NCBI GenBank assembly: GCA_965221505.1
Contig: CBDCSI010000001.1
Location: 2,170,001 to 2,234,000 of the forward strand
Length of the DNA stretch: 64,000 nucleotides
Source: CAZPXZ01 sp965221505
GTDB lineage: Bacteria > Pseudomonadota > Alphaproteobacteria > Rhodobacterales > CAZPXZ01
Reading direction: 5' to 3'
Part shown: positions 8,182-17,137 of the stretch, piece after piece
How the letters are laid out: each line of letters starts with the position of its first letter
Numbering within the stretch: position 1 is the first letter of the stretch
Notes under the pieces: generated by a model
What the model saw: the letters and a program-made list of their open reading frames with translations, nothing else
The model's database searches: none
Told to the model about the DNA's origin: nothing
Program-made: the position numbers and the translations under genes

Positions 8182-9485
8182 GCAATCTCGAAATCGGCTT
8201 CGCGGGCATCGGCGTGATGCTCCTCCTCCTCATGATCCGGGTGCCGATCGCCGTTTCGCTGGGCGTCGTGTCCGTCGGCGGCCTCTGGATCATCCGCGGC
8301 GAGCGCGCGGCGTTCGGGGCCCTCGGCGACGTGCCCTACGACTTCAGCGCGTCCTGGACGCTGTCCGCCGTCCCGATGTTCCTTCTGATGGGCACCATCG
8401 CGCAGAAGACCGGAATGGCGGCGCGGCTGTTCGCCGCCGCGCGCGTCATCATCGGGGGAATCCCCGGGGGACTGGCGATCTCGACGAATTTTGCGGCCGC
8501 CGGCTTCGCCGCGGTGTCCGGATCGTCGATGGCGACGACCGCCGCGATGGGACGGCTCGCCATCCCGGAAATGCTGAAGCACAATTACGACAAGGCGCTG
8601 GCCACCAGCGTGGTTGCGGCCGCCGGAACGCTCGGCGCGCTGATCCCGCCCAGCGTCGCCTTCGTGCTCTACGGCTGGTACGCCGAACAGTCGATCAGCA
8701 AGCTCCTGATGGCCGGAATCGTTCCGGGCCTCCTGACCGCCGCCGTGTATTCGGCGATGGTCTACGTCCGCGTGCGCCGGAATCCCTCCCTCGCCCCCCT
8801 GCCCGACCGGCCCTTCACGCGGGAAGAGACCTGGCGCGCGATCTGGGAGGTGTGGCCGCTTCCGGTCATCATTCTCGGCGTCATCACCGGCATCTACACC
8901 GGCACCATGACCCCGACCGAGGCCGGCGCCGCAGCCGCGTTCCTGACCGCCGTCGTCGCCGTCGCCAACCGCGAAATGACGTGGGAGCGATTCAGGGACA
9001 GTCTCGCGGACGCCTGCAAGACCACCGCCGTCATTTTCTTCATCGTGATCGGAACGGTGTTGTTCACCAAATTCCTGGCCCTGTCGGGCGTGCCGCGCTT
9101 CGTCGCCGATTCGATCCGGGAGGCGTCCGTCGACCCGTTCATGGTCATGGCGATGTTCTGCGTCCTGTTCCTGCTTCTGGGGATGTTCCTCGAAGGGATC
9201 GGCGTAATGCTGATCTCGTTGCCGATTCTCCTCCCGATCGCGTCTGCAGTGGGATTCGACCTGATCTGGTTCGGGGTCATCGTGGTCAAGTTCATCGAGA
9301 TCGGGTTGCTCACTCCGCCGGTCGGACTGAACGCGTTCGTCGTGAAGGGCGTGGTCGGCGACGAGGTGGAGCTGGGCCTGATCTTCAAGGGACTGACATG
9401 GTTCCTGGCCGCGGAAGCGATAATCATGGCCCTCCTGCTCGGCTTCCCCGAGTTGTCGCTGTTCTTGCCGTCCCTCCTCGATTGA
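8178..9485 (+). CDS. dctM: TRAP transporter large permease subunit (DctM type)
   Basis: 435 residues, twelve or so membrane segments. Signature stretches are LLLMIRVPIAVSLG, GTLGALIPPSVAFVLYG, TMTPTEAGAAAAF and LLTPPVGLNAFVVKG, matching the equivalent positions of the DctM at 769-2067. The ATG at 8178 overlaps the dctQ stop; a longer in-frame reading from 8064 would run through dctQ. It completes a full dctPQM operon that begins at 6512 and is followed after 90 bp by two IclR regulators on the same strand. Confidence 0.93.
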   Translation: MSNLEIGFAGIGVMLLLLMIRVPIAVSLGVVSVGGLWIIRGERAAFGALGDVPYDFSASWTLSAVPMFLLMGTIAQKTGMAARLFAAARVIIGGIPGGLAISTNFAAAGFAAVSGSSMATTAAMGRLAIPEMLKHNYDKALATSVVAAAGTLGALIPPSVAFVLYGWYAEQSISKLLMAGIVPGLLTAAVYSAMVYVRVRRNPSLAPLPDRPFTREETWRAIWEVWPLPVIILGVITGIYTGTMTPTEAGAAAAFLTAVVAVANREMTWERFRDSLADACKTTAVIFFIVIGTVLFTKFLALSGVPRFVADSIREASVDPFMVMAMFCVLFLLLGMFLEGIGVMLISLPILLPIASAVGFDLIWFGVIVVKFIEIGLLTPPVGLNAFVVKGVVGDEVELGLIFKGLTWFLAAEAIIMALLLGFPELSLFLPSLLD

Positions 9486-9576
9486 TCGCGGGGGGAGCCG
9501 GGCTCCGCGCCGGCAGCGGGGGTCCGGTTTGATGTACAGTGCGGCGCGACGGGCAAATCGGCGAGGCGAGCGGGGC

Positions 9577-10380
9577 ATGGCGGAGACGGCGCTGCGGCAG
9601 GACCGCAACGGGAAGGGAATCAACAAGGCGACGCACCGCGTGTTGACGGTACTGGAAGCCTTCGTCGGCCAGACCTGCCCGCTCGGCGCTTCGGAACTCA
9701 GCCGCCGGCTCGGCATGAGCCGGAATATGGTCCATCGGGCGCTGGTCACCCTGTCCGAGGAGGGGCTGCTCCTCAAGGCGGGCGAGACCGGGCGCTATCT
9801 CCTCAGCTACAACCTGGCGCGGTTGCAGAACACCGCGGTCGCGGCGCCGGACTATCGAACGATCGCCCGACCGTTCCTGGAGGAACTGCGGGATCTGACC
9901 GGCGAGACGGTTCAGCTGGCGGTTCGCTCCGGCGACGTTCAGGTGATCCTGGACGGCGTGGAGGGAGGCGGTGCGGTCGCGCTGCGCGTGAAGCTCGGGC
10001 GCGCCCTTCCGCTTCACGCGTCGGTCGCGTCGCGCGCGATTCTCGCTTCGATGCCGGACGCGGAGATCGAGGCGTATCTCTCGCGCAACGCCCCCCTCCG
10101 GGCGTTCACCGAACATACGCTCACGACGGAGGCCGCCCTCTGGCGGGAGATCCTTGCGATCCGCGAGCGCGGTCACTCGACCTCGATCGGCGATTTCAAC
10201 CCGAGCACCGCCGCGCTGGGTTTTGCCGTGCTCGACGTGTTCGGCGACCCCCACGGGGCGGTGATCGTCGGCGGTCCCGTCGAACGGCTGTCTCGCGACT
10301 GGCAAATCAGGCGCTTGCCCGAGATCCGCGACATCGTCGAACGCTTGCGCAGGGTGTCCGCCGTGTACGAGGCGCAGTGA
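9577..10380 (+). CDS. IclR-family transcriptional regulator
   Basis: 267 residues. The N-terminal winged helix-turn-helix is around residues 14-75 (ALVTLSEEGLLLKAG is the recognition-helix and wing region), followed by the IclR effector domain (LRVKLGRALPLHASVASRAILA, SIGDFNPSTAALGFAV). An upstream in-frame ATG at 9532 or TTG at 9529 is possible. I chose 9577 for its AG-rich leader and because the usual family length then fits. It probably controls the neighbouring TRAP, dehydrogenase or monooxygenase genes in response to a small organic acid. A second IclR gene begins 1 bp after its stop, so the two are translated together. Confidence 0.85.
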   Translation: MAETALRQDRNGKGINKATHRVLTVLEAFVGQTCPLGASELSRRLGMSRNMVHRALVTLSEEGLLLKAGETGRYLLSYNLARLQNTAVAAPDYRTIARPFLEELRDLTGETVQLAVRSGDVQVILDGVEGGGAVALRVKLGRALPLHASVASRAILASMPDAEIEAYLSRNAPLRAFTEHTLTTEAALWREILAIRERGHSTSIGDFNPSTAALGFAVLDVFGDPHGAVIVGGPVERLSRDWQIRRLPEIRDIVERLRRVSAVYEAQ

Positions 10381-10381
10381 C

Positions 10382-11248
10382 GTGGCGGACGGCGACGCGA
10401 CGCGGACCAATTCCTCGACGCGGCACGTCATCGAGGCGATGAAAGTGATTGCCCAGAGCGCGGAGCCGCTCGGGCTGAGCGAGATCGCCGAGGGGATGAA
10501 TCTCCCGCAATCGACCGCGCACCGGGCGCTGACGACCCTGGAGGAGAGCGGATTCGCGAAGCGCGTAGGGCAAGGCACCAGGCTCGCGGCGGGCGACGTG
10601 GTCCACCATCTGATCCGGTCCATGGTCGGCCTGTTTCCGGCACGCGTCCTCCTCGCGCCGTCGATGCGCAGACTCTCCCGGGACCTCGACGTCACCGTTT
10701 CCCTGAACTGGCGGGTCGGGTGGCACAGCATGCGCCTCTCTTCCTTCGAGGGCGCCCGGGAGAGCTACCAGATCCGCCGGGTCGGCGAAGCGCGCCCGCT
10801 CCACTCCGGCGTCGGTCCGAGGACGATTCTCGTGGCGCAGGAGACCGGCGTCGTCGCCGCCTACGTCGACTGGTGGAGCGACGCCGCGCCGTCGCCGGAC
10901 ATCGATCCGCCCGACCGAGCCGCGCTCGACGCGCTGGCGCAGGCCGTTCGGCGGGACGGCCGGATACGGCAGGAGCCGACCGACTACAGCGCACTGGTGT
11001 GGTTGAGCTATCCGCTGCGGGACGACGCGGCGCGCGTTCAGGGGTCGTTGTCCGTCGGGATGGGGCCGGAACGCGGGCCGGACGACGCGTTCGCGAACCG
11101 CATCGATTCGCGGGTGGACGATATTCGCGCAGCGTTGGCGAAGGCGGGCGAACGGGCGGCCTCTCCCTTCGATCGCGTCCCTCCGGGCGAGATCCGGATC
11201 GACCAGCTCAAGGTTCTGAAGCTGACTCCCGATTTCGCCTACCGGTAG
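10382..11248 (+). CDS. Second IclR-family transcriptional regulator
   Basis: 288 residues with GTG start one base after the previous stop. The N-terminal helix-turn-helix contains LSEIAEGMNLPQSTAHRALT (residues about 35-55), followed by a more divergent effector domain (RPLHSGVGPRTILVAQ). It is less typical than its neighbour: the C-terminal domain is Trp- and Asp-rich (AAYVDWWSDAAPSPD). Tandem IclR genes may form two paralogous repressors, one for each flanking pathway. Its 3' end overlaps the 3' end of the minus-strand flavin reductase gene by 10 bp. Confidence 0.82.
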   Translation: MADGDATRTNSSTRHVIEAMKVIAQSAEPLGLSEIAEGMNLPQSTAHRALTTLEESGFAKRVGQGTRLAAGDVVHHLIRSMVGLFPARVLLAPSMRRLSRDLDVTVSLNWRVGWHSMRLSSFEGARESYQIRRVGEARPLHSGVGPRTILVAQETGVVAAYVDWWSDAAPSPDIDPPDRAALDALAQAVRRDGRIRQEPTDYSALVWLSYPLRDDAARVQGSLSVGMGPERGPDDAFANRIDSRVDDIRAALAKAGERAASPFDRVPPGEIRIDQLKVLKLTPDFAYR

Positions 11249-11895
11249 AGCACGGGGATCTGCTCGTCGGTCTGGACCCAGTGTTCCCAGTCGGGATCCA
11301 CCGCGCGCGCCAGATACCGCATTCGGGCGAATTTCACCATCTGTACGGCCATGATTCCCAGAACCTCGTCCGTCCGCGAATCGATGCAGTTGCCTTCGGC
11401 GTCGAACGCCGGCTCGGTCGTATTGATCAGCCCGCCGATGGAGGTGGGAATTCCGCGCAGGGCATGGGCGATGGAACGCAGGGTTTCGACCGTCGAACTC
11501 GCGCCCTGCCAGCCTGCGGCGCAGCCGATGCAGCCGACCACGCGCCCGCCGAAATACACCTTCTTGTCCCTTCGCATGTCCTCCGCGTAGTCGAGCGCGT
11601 TCTTCAGCAGCCCGGAGATCGTGCCGTGGTAGCTGGGGGAGCTCAGCACGATTCCGTCTGCCTTGCGCAGGGTCTCGACCATGCGAACGGCATTCGGATG
11701 CCGCTCCTTCACCGAAGGATCGTACATCGGGAATATCAGGTCCGGCCCGGCGAGCATTTCCGTCCTCGCGCCGGCGTCCTCCGCGTGTTTCAGAACGAGG
11801 CGCGCCGCCTTCTCGGAGGTCGAATTCGGCTTGCACGTGCCGCCGAGCCCCACGACGAACGGGTGACATTCCGAGATCAGGTCAGTTGCGTCCAT
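11239..11895 (-). CDS. NADPH-dependent FMN reductase-like flavoprotein
   Basis: 218 residues with a flavodoxin-like fold. FVVGLGGTCKPNSTSEKAA is the phosphate-binding loop, and ADGIVLSSPSYHGTISGLLKNALDY (split around residues 80-104) is the SxxYxxxxSxxxKNxLD motif of NADPH-dependent FMN reductases. GGRVVGCIGCAAGWQGA follows as the second flavin-contact loop. In two-component systems such reductases supply FMNH2 to a luciferase-like monooxygenase, and one is encoded 189 bp upstream on the same strand. The pairing is inferred from position. The gene converges with and overlaps the IclR gene by 10 bp. Confidence 0.82.
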   Translation of the reverse strand: MDATDLISECHPFVVGLGGTCKPNSTSEKAARLVLKHAEDAGARTEMLAGPDLIFPMYDPSVKERHPNAVRMVETLRKADGIVLSSPSYHGTISGLLKNALDYAEDMRRDKKVYFGGRVVGCIGCAAGWQGASSTVETLRSIAHALRGIPTSIGGLINTTEPAFDAEGNCIDSRTDEVLGIMAVQMVKFARMRYLARAVDPDWEHWVQTDEQIPVLYR

Positions 11896-12084
11896 CCCTC
11901 ACTCCGGGTCGCATGACGGAAACGATTCCGACAAATAGAACATAACCGGGCAAGACCCTTCGTTTCAACCGACGCCCGAGCGCGTATCGTCGCCGGATGC
12001 GGAACGCGGACGGGCGGTCCTGCGAGGGCGAACGTCGCGCCGCGCGACGCGCAGGACGGACGGTACCCCTGACACGGGAGCGCG

Positions 12085-13287
12085 CTATGCGGCGGCGGAA
12101 GCCGAGACCGGATAGCGGGCCTGAAGCCGCGGCAGGACCCGATCGGAGAACAGGCGCAGGCTCGCCTTGGTGTCTTCGTGACTCAGCTCGCCGCCGTGGA
12201 ACATCATCAGGAAGTTCCCGACGCCGCCGACATGGTCGTTGAACTCGCAGATCTGGTCGTACACCTGGTCCGGCGTTCCGGCGAAAAAGATGTTCGCGTC
12301 GACGAGTTCGGGAATGGTCGCCTTGGCCTGGTTGATGACCGTGCCGTCTTTCATCGTGGCCGGGAAGAACGTGCCTGCGCGCCCGCGCAACTGGCCCTTG
12401 CGCAGCCACTTCGCGTTGTTCGCCGGCGACTGGTACCCCGGCGGATTCACGAAGGCCTCGGCGATTACGCCCGTGGTTCGAAGATAGCCGTGAATGTCGT
12501 ACGCCCGCCGAAACGCCTCCTCCTCGGTCTCGCCGACCGCGCACAGGCAGAGATAGCCGAACTTCTCCGGTCCCGGCGACGGATGGCCTGCCGCCACGGT
12601 CTCCTCTCGGTACAGGTCGAGGAGTTTCTTGAGATTCCGTCCGGCCAGGAAGACGGCGAGGTTGTAGCCCCGTCGCGCCACCTCGACGGTACTGCCCGGA
12701 CTCTGGGCCGGAATCCAGATCGGAGGATGCGGTCGCTGCCAGCATTGCGGCCATACGTTCACCTGACGGTAATGGTAGTACTTGCCCTCGAAGTTGAACG
12801 GGCCGTCACGCGTGGCGAGCGCCCGGGTGATCAGGTCGACCCCTTCCCAGAACCGGTCCAGATAGCGGCCCGGATTGCTGTTGGCCGGCGAGAGTTCGTA
12901 GGGAGCGCCCTTCACGAAGCCGGCGTGGACGCGGCCGCCGGAAATCACGTCGGCCATGGCGATCTGCTCGGCCAGCAGCACCACGTTCGGTCGGTTGGCG
13001 ACCTGGAATCCGCAGGGCAGGATCAGCGCGTTCTTCGTCATGCGCGACATGATCGACATCGTCACCTCGGGCGCGGCGGAGATGCACGTCGCCGAGGCGT
13101 GATGCTCGTTAAAGGTGATGTTGATCCCCAACTGGTCGCAGAGCAGCCACTCGTCCTGTCGCTCGCGATAGATCCGCCGCGCGGTCCGCGGGTCGCAGAG
13201 CGAACTGGGGATGGTGTTTCGCAAGGAGTCGTATCCCTTGTCCCATACGTCCGGATAGGGCTGCTCGCTGAAATGGAAGATCTGCAT
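12085..13287 (-). CDS. Luciferase-like (LLM) flavin-dependent monooxygenase
   Basis: 400 residues of the bacterial-luciferase (alpha/beta)8 family. Typical features are the N-terminal MQIFHFSEQPYPD, the substrate- and flavin-pocket segment NITFNEHHAS, RMTKNALILPCGFQVANR, LAEQIAMADVISGGRV (the family signature), and RPHPPIWIPAQSPGS with the conserved Pro-Ile/Trp-Ile-Pro. It would oxygenate an organic substrate using reduced FMN and O2. It lies 15 bp downstream of an alpha/beta-hydrolase gene, so the two are co-transcribed, and a flavin reductase gene follows. A ring-opening or ester/sulfur oxidation pathway is possible, but the substrate is not evident. Confidence 0.88.
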   Translation of the reverse strand: MQIFHFSEQPYPDVWDKGYDSLRNTIPSSLCDPRTARRIYRERQDEWLLCDQLGINITFNEHHASATCISAAPEVTMSIMSRMTKNALILPCGFQVANRPNVVLLAEQIAMADVISGGRVHAGFVKGAPYELSPANSNPGRYLDRFWEGVDLITRALATRDGPFNFEGKYYHYRQVNVWPQCWQRPHPPIWIPAQSPGSTVEVARRGYNLAVFLAGRNLKKLLDLYREETVAAGHPSPGPEKFGYLCLCAVGETEEEAFRRAYDIHGYLRTTGVIAEAFVNPPGYQSPANNAKWLRKGQLRGRAGTFFPATMKDGTVINQAKATIPELVDANIFFAGTPDQVYDQICEFNDHVGGVGNFLMMFHGGELSHEDTKASLRLFSDRVLPRLQARYPVSASAAA

Positions 13288-13302
13288 GGTCGGTCCCTCG
13301 TC

Positions 13303-14118
13303 TCAGGCGGCTCCGGCGCGGGGCGCCGCCGATGCGGCAAAATCGTCCAGCGCGTCCAGAAACGCGTCCGTACGCTCCAGATGCGGGTAATGGCCCGACT
13401 TCTCGATGACCCGGAACCGGGCGCCCGGAATGCGTTCGGCGAAGGCGCGGCCGTAGTCCGTCGAGACGACGCCGTCCGCCTCGCCCCAGACCACCAGCGT
13501 CGGAACCCCGATTCGGTGCAGCCAGCGGTCGAGCGACGGGTTGTGCAGGTAGGGCTGCCAGCCGAGATAGGCCATCGTCTCCCGCGAACGGGCGATCGAC
13601 AGGAGCACATGGTCGGGCAGCTGCGTGACGTCTCGCCGATTGGAGGCGGGATCGTAGTAGAAGCGCTCGGCCACTTCCTCCTGGGACATCGCGTAGATGT
13701 CCTGGATGTCGCGCGTGGCCGGGTCTTCGCTGACCCGGATGCCGAAGCTGTCGACGAGGACCAGCGCCCCGATGCGCTCGGTGGAGCGAATCGCCATCTC
13801 CGCAGAAATCCAGCCGCCGAAGGACGTGCCGAGCAGGATCGCGTCGCGAAGGTCGAAGTCTTCGAGAAAGGCGAGGTAGAACTGGGCGAAGTCCGAGACG
13901 GTCCGGAACTCGTCGGGAAACTCGGAATGCCCGAAACCGGGGTGCTGGGGCTGAAACACTTCGTGCCCCTCGGCCAGTCTCTCGGTAAATGTCTCGTCCC
14001 GAATCCAGCCCTCCAGACCCTGCAGCAGCAAGAGCGGTCGCCCGGAGCCCATCCGGCGGAGGTCGATCCGCACGCCGTCCACGGTCACTTGCGGATCCTG
14101 GACATATGAATCTGTCAT
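13303..14118 (-). CDS. Alpha/beta-fold hydrolase
   Basis: 271 residues. The nucleophile elbow is GTSFGG with Ser99, the acid is probably Asp in VVWGEADGVV, and the catalytic His is in KSGHYPHLE. LLLLQGLEGW and PQHPGFGHSE are the usual oxyanion-region motifs of meta-cleavage-product and ester hydrolases. The ATG at 14118 is preceded by GAGGAG; an in-frame ATG seven codons earlier is possible and a longer Arg-rich extension is rejected. It heads the operon with the LLM monooxygenase, so it probably hydrolyses the oxygenated product. An AT-rich stretch at 14162-14171 (minus-strand TAAAAT) could be the -10 element. Confidence 0.87.
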   Translation of the reverse strand: MTDSYVQDPQVTVDGVRIDLRRMGSGRPLLLLQGLEGWIRDETFTERLAEGHEVFQPQHPGFGHSEFPDEFRTVSDFAQFYLAFLEDFDLRDAILLGTSFGGWISAEMAIRSTERIGALVLVDSFGIRVSEDPATRDIQDIYAMSQEEVAERFYYDPASNRRDVTQLPDHVLLSIARSRETMAYLGWQPYLHNPSLDRWLHRIGVPTLVVWGEADGVVSTDYGRAFAERIPGARFRVIEKSGHYPHLERTDAFLDALDDFAASAAPRAGAA

Positions 14119-14748
14119 TCTGGCTCCTCGCCGCCTCATGTTCGCCTGACGGTACGTCTTCCATATTTTAGAACGAACGCTACCGAGCACAACCTCGGCG
14201 GGCACGAAGAGCGCCTCACCGCGGCGGAGCCGGCCTTGCGGGCGGAGGTCGGGAAGAACCCGGGCGCACAGGTCGCGTCGCGCCGACCCGGGTACGACGG
14301 CTGCACCGGTTGGGTGTAGCCGATTTGCCCAATGCGCCGCCGGACCGAGGCGGCGAACGGGTGCCGTCCCGCGTGGTGCAGGCGATTCCGCTACCGGGCG
14401 CGGTCCGGCGGACCCTCGCAGACCGGCCACGCCGTCGACCGTGCGGCACTCGGCATGTCCTCCCCAGCCGACGAGAGCGTAGAGGTAGCGATCGGGGAAA
14501 CGTCGGGAGGGGACCGCACCGTACGCCCGACGCGACGGCATTCCCGATCGCCCCGGCGGCGCGCGACAGCCTGCGTCGTCGAGTCTCCGCTTCGCTATCG
14601 CCGGTGCAGGGGTTCTCGGTCTCGGGGCCACGATGCCCCGTGTGGGCGGCGCACCCCGTTCGTTCCTGGCGTCGAACAGGCGTCACGTGTCAACCGACGG
14701 AGGCGAAGCGACCCTGGAGAGGAACCGGGGCATGCGCGTGCGGTCGGT
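14119..14748. other. Intergenic region, 630 bp, no gene found
   Basis: Open frames here are Arg/Pro-rich readings with no recognisable motif. Apart from the possible promoter of the hydrolase operon near 14162-14171, nothing was seen. Confidence 0.6.
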
Positions 14749-15837
14749 TCATCCTGCGGCCCTTCGCTTGACGGAACGCACGAAGCTGGCATGTTCCTGC
14801 CGGGTTCGCTCGGTGACGGGGATCGCAGCCGCTCGAACGCGTCGATAGACGGATTCCATCTGTTCGCGGGTGCGTTCCCGTACCGTCGAAGTTGCGCGAC
14901 AGAGATCGATATAGGCGTGCAGTTCGGCCAAGCGCATGCAGAGCACGCCTCGAAGTCGCATCCGACCGTTCTCTCGTGCGACGCTCTCGTGCTCGCGGTA
15001 CGGCAGAAACGACTCCGCAGTCCTCAGTTCGGCATTCCCCACGAACGCCGCGACGGGCCGAACTCTCGAACGCTCCACGATGCCCAGCTTGACGAGTGCC
15101 CGTGCGTGACCCTCGTTTTGCATGAGCGGATTGTAGAATCTGTGCTTCGTCGTTCGGATCCCGAGCCCGCGAGACCATCGATCGGCGAGAAGCACTTGCG
15201 TCCAGTACCGCTGACCGGGGGTCCCGAACAACCACCCGCTCATGTCCTTGGTCTCGATCACGAAGACTACGCTCGGAGTGATCAGAATGTGGTCGATCTG
15301 CGTCGTGCCCCGACCGGCGGGTAGCATCACGTCGTTGATCAGAATCGAGTCGGGGTAGTGCCGCGTCATCTCCGAAGCGAGGAAGCGTTCGCCGTCGTTC
15401 GTCGGCGGCCGCGGTGGGACGAATTCCGCGTCGGTCTCGGGGCGCTCGACGGGCGCCTCCCGGCTCGCCGGCGCGTCGCGCCCGCTCGGCCCACCGGACG
15501 ACGAGCCGGAGGTCGCCGTATCCGCTCGGCGCGCCCCGAACAGCAACAGGAGCAGAAACCCGATCGCACATGCGACGAGAATCAGAATCTCCGCGGCCTG
15601 CGCGTCGCTCTGATCGCCCGTGCCCTGCGTCGTTCGGTATTCGACGCGTCCTGTTGCGGAAGTTCCGGTCGCATCGGCCGGTACTTGAACGACGAACTCC
15701 TGGCCGACCACCACCAGATCCGGGTCTTCGATTCCGTTCCGTCGCTGCAGCGCTTCGACGCTGACGCCGTAGCGGACCGCGATCTGCGACAGCGTGTCGC
15801 CCGGCTCGACGACGTGGATCGTGACCAGGTCGCTCAT
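14749..15837 (-). CDS. LysM - membrane helix - NERD nuclease-like protein
   Basis: 362 residues with an unusual order of domains. Residues about 7-51 are a LysM peptidoglycan/chitin-binding module (VVEPGDTLSQIAVRYGVS, then VVVGQEFVV). Residues 82-101 are one hydrophobic helix, followed by Arg-Arg, which suggests that the C-terminal part is cytoplasmic. After a Ser/Gly/Pro linker, residues 148-260 form a NERD (nuclease-related) domain with the PD-(D/E)xK-like core Asp182 (QIDHILIT), Glu195 and Lys197 (VIETKDMSGWLFG). The tail (275-362) is basic and helical. There is no separate signal peptide. The gene stands alone, with large non-coding gaps on both sides, and its function is unknown. Confidence 0.82.
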   Translation of the reverse strand: MSDLVTIHVVEPGDTLSQIAVRYGVSVEALQRRNGIEDPDLVVVGQEFVVQVPADATGTSATGRVEYRTTQGTGDQSDAQAAEILILVACAIGFLLLLLFGARRADTATSGSSSGGPSGRDAPASREAPVERPETDAEFVPPRPPTNDGERFLASEMTRHYPDSILINDVMLPAGRGTTQIDHILITPSVVFVIETKDMSGWLFGTPGQRYWTQVLLADRWSRGLGIRTTKHRFYNPLMQNEGHARALVKLGIVERSRVRPVAAFVGNAELRTAESFLPYREHESVARENGRMRLRGVLCMRLAELHAYIDLCRATSTVRERTREQMESVYRRVRAAAIPVTERTRQEHASFVRSVKRRAAG

Positions 15838-16192
15838 GCCGCCGACCCGGTCGTGTCGCCGGCGCGTTTCGACGCAACGGCCTGGACGAGAAAACCTGTC
15901 GCAAGTCGCGCGCCGGTTCGGACCCGCTCGGTTGCGCGGTTTCCTCCATGCGAACGATTCGGTCCGTACGGTTCGCCTCGCAGACCGTGGCCTTGCGTCC
16001 GCGCAACCGCACTCATGGAGGCACCGTATAGCCGAACGTCGTCGAGTCGGAGACAGCGGCGCACCGGCTCTCCGAAGCGTCGGTCGCGCACGACGATTTC
16101 GCGATCGGTTCGCCTTCCGGTCGAACGTCGGCAGGGGCAGCCGCGCGAGCGAGAGGGAGCAGGTACCCGCCTCGGCCGTCGCGGGTGCCCGC
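15838..16192. other. Intergenic region, 355 bp, no gene found
   Basis: The stretch between the LysM-NERD gene and the amino-acid ABC permease gene has no convincing coding frame and no obvious structured element. It must carry the LysM-NERD promoter on the minus strand. Confidence 0.6.
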
Positions 16193-17116
16193 TCAAGTCC
16201 CTGCCAGACCTCGCCTTCGAGCCGACGGGCGTGCCGACGCGCCCCCAGCCCCGCTTCGGGCGCTTCGCCGCTCCAGCCGCCGAAACCCCAGCGACAGAAT
16301 CCAGCAGAGCACGAAGTAAAACCCGGCGGTCGCCAGCCATGCCTCGAAGATGGCGCCGCTCGTCGCCACCGTCGCCAGGGTCATGTAGGTCAGTTCCTGG
16401 ATCGAGATCAGCGACACGATCGAGGAGTCCTTCACCAGCGATATGAATTGGTTGGCCAGCGGCGGCAAGGCACGTTGAATGGCCTGCGGCAGGACGACCA
16501 GCCGCATCCGCGCGGCGCGGCCGAGGCCCAGCGCCGCCGCCGCCTCCCACTGGCCCCGCTCGACCGACTGGATGCCGGCGCGAAGCGCCTCGGCCACGAA
16601 CGCGCTCTCGAACAGCGCCAGGACGATCACTCCGGAGGCCAGCGCCGGGAACTGCCGCATGTCCCCGAAGACGAAACTCCAGGCGTCCGCGTTCGGCCCC
16701 CGGGCGACGGAACGCGCCCAGTCCTCGATCCCGAGGAGCGGAACGATTTGCTCGGAAAGGAAAAAATAGAAGATGAACACGATCACGAGCGGGGGAAGGT
16801 TGCGAAGCAGCTCGATATAGGTGCGCGCCAGGAGTACGAGGAAGAGGCGATCCGAAAGGCGGCAAAGCGCGACCAGCACGCCGAGCGCGAAGGCGAGCCC
16901 GGCGCTCAGCAGCGTGATACGAACGGTCGCGAGAAGACCGTGCAGGAGGAGGTTGGGAACGAGGCGGCCGGTCTCCTCATCCGGCCGCAGGATATAGCGG
17001 GGGACGACGCTCCAGTTCCAGGAATAGTGAAGCGCGTCGGAGAATCGCCAGACGACGAACGCCGTCAGCGCCGCGAGCGCCGCCAATAGCGCCCAGTCGG
17101 GCCATCGCAGGCGCAA
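16193..17116 (-). CDS. Polar amino-acid ABC transporter permease (HisM/GltK type), second permease
   Basis: 307 residues. After an N-terminal helix and a periplasmic loop (about 30-55), the core carries the inner-membrane permease domain: LLLHGLLATVRITLLSAG, RTYIELLRNLPPLVIVF, and the EAA loop (EAAAALGLGRAARMRLVVLPQA). Its motifs match permeases of polar amino-acid importers, and it would form a heterodimer with the permease at 18024-18878. It is the third gene of a minus-strand operon (permease, binding protein, permease). The C-terminus is Arg/Ala/Ser-rich with no clear role. No ATPase gene is present next to it. Confidence 0.9.
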   Translation of the reverse strand: MRLRWPDWALLAALAALTAFVVWRFSDALHYSWNWSVVPRYILRPDEETGRLVPNLLLHGLLATVRITLLSAGLAFALGVLVALCRLSDRLFLVLLARTYIELLRNLPPLVIVFIFYFFLSEQIVPLLGIEDWARSVARGPNADAWSFVFGDMRQFPALASGVIVLALFESAFVAEALRAGIQSVERGQWEAAAALGLGRAARMRLVVLPQAIQRALPPLANQFISLVKDSSIVSLISIQELTYMTLATVATSGAIFEAWLATAGFYFVLCWILSLGFRRLERRSARSGAGGASARPSARRRGLAGT

Positions 17117-17137
17117 CCGTCGCCGTCCCCCGAGCCG

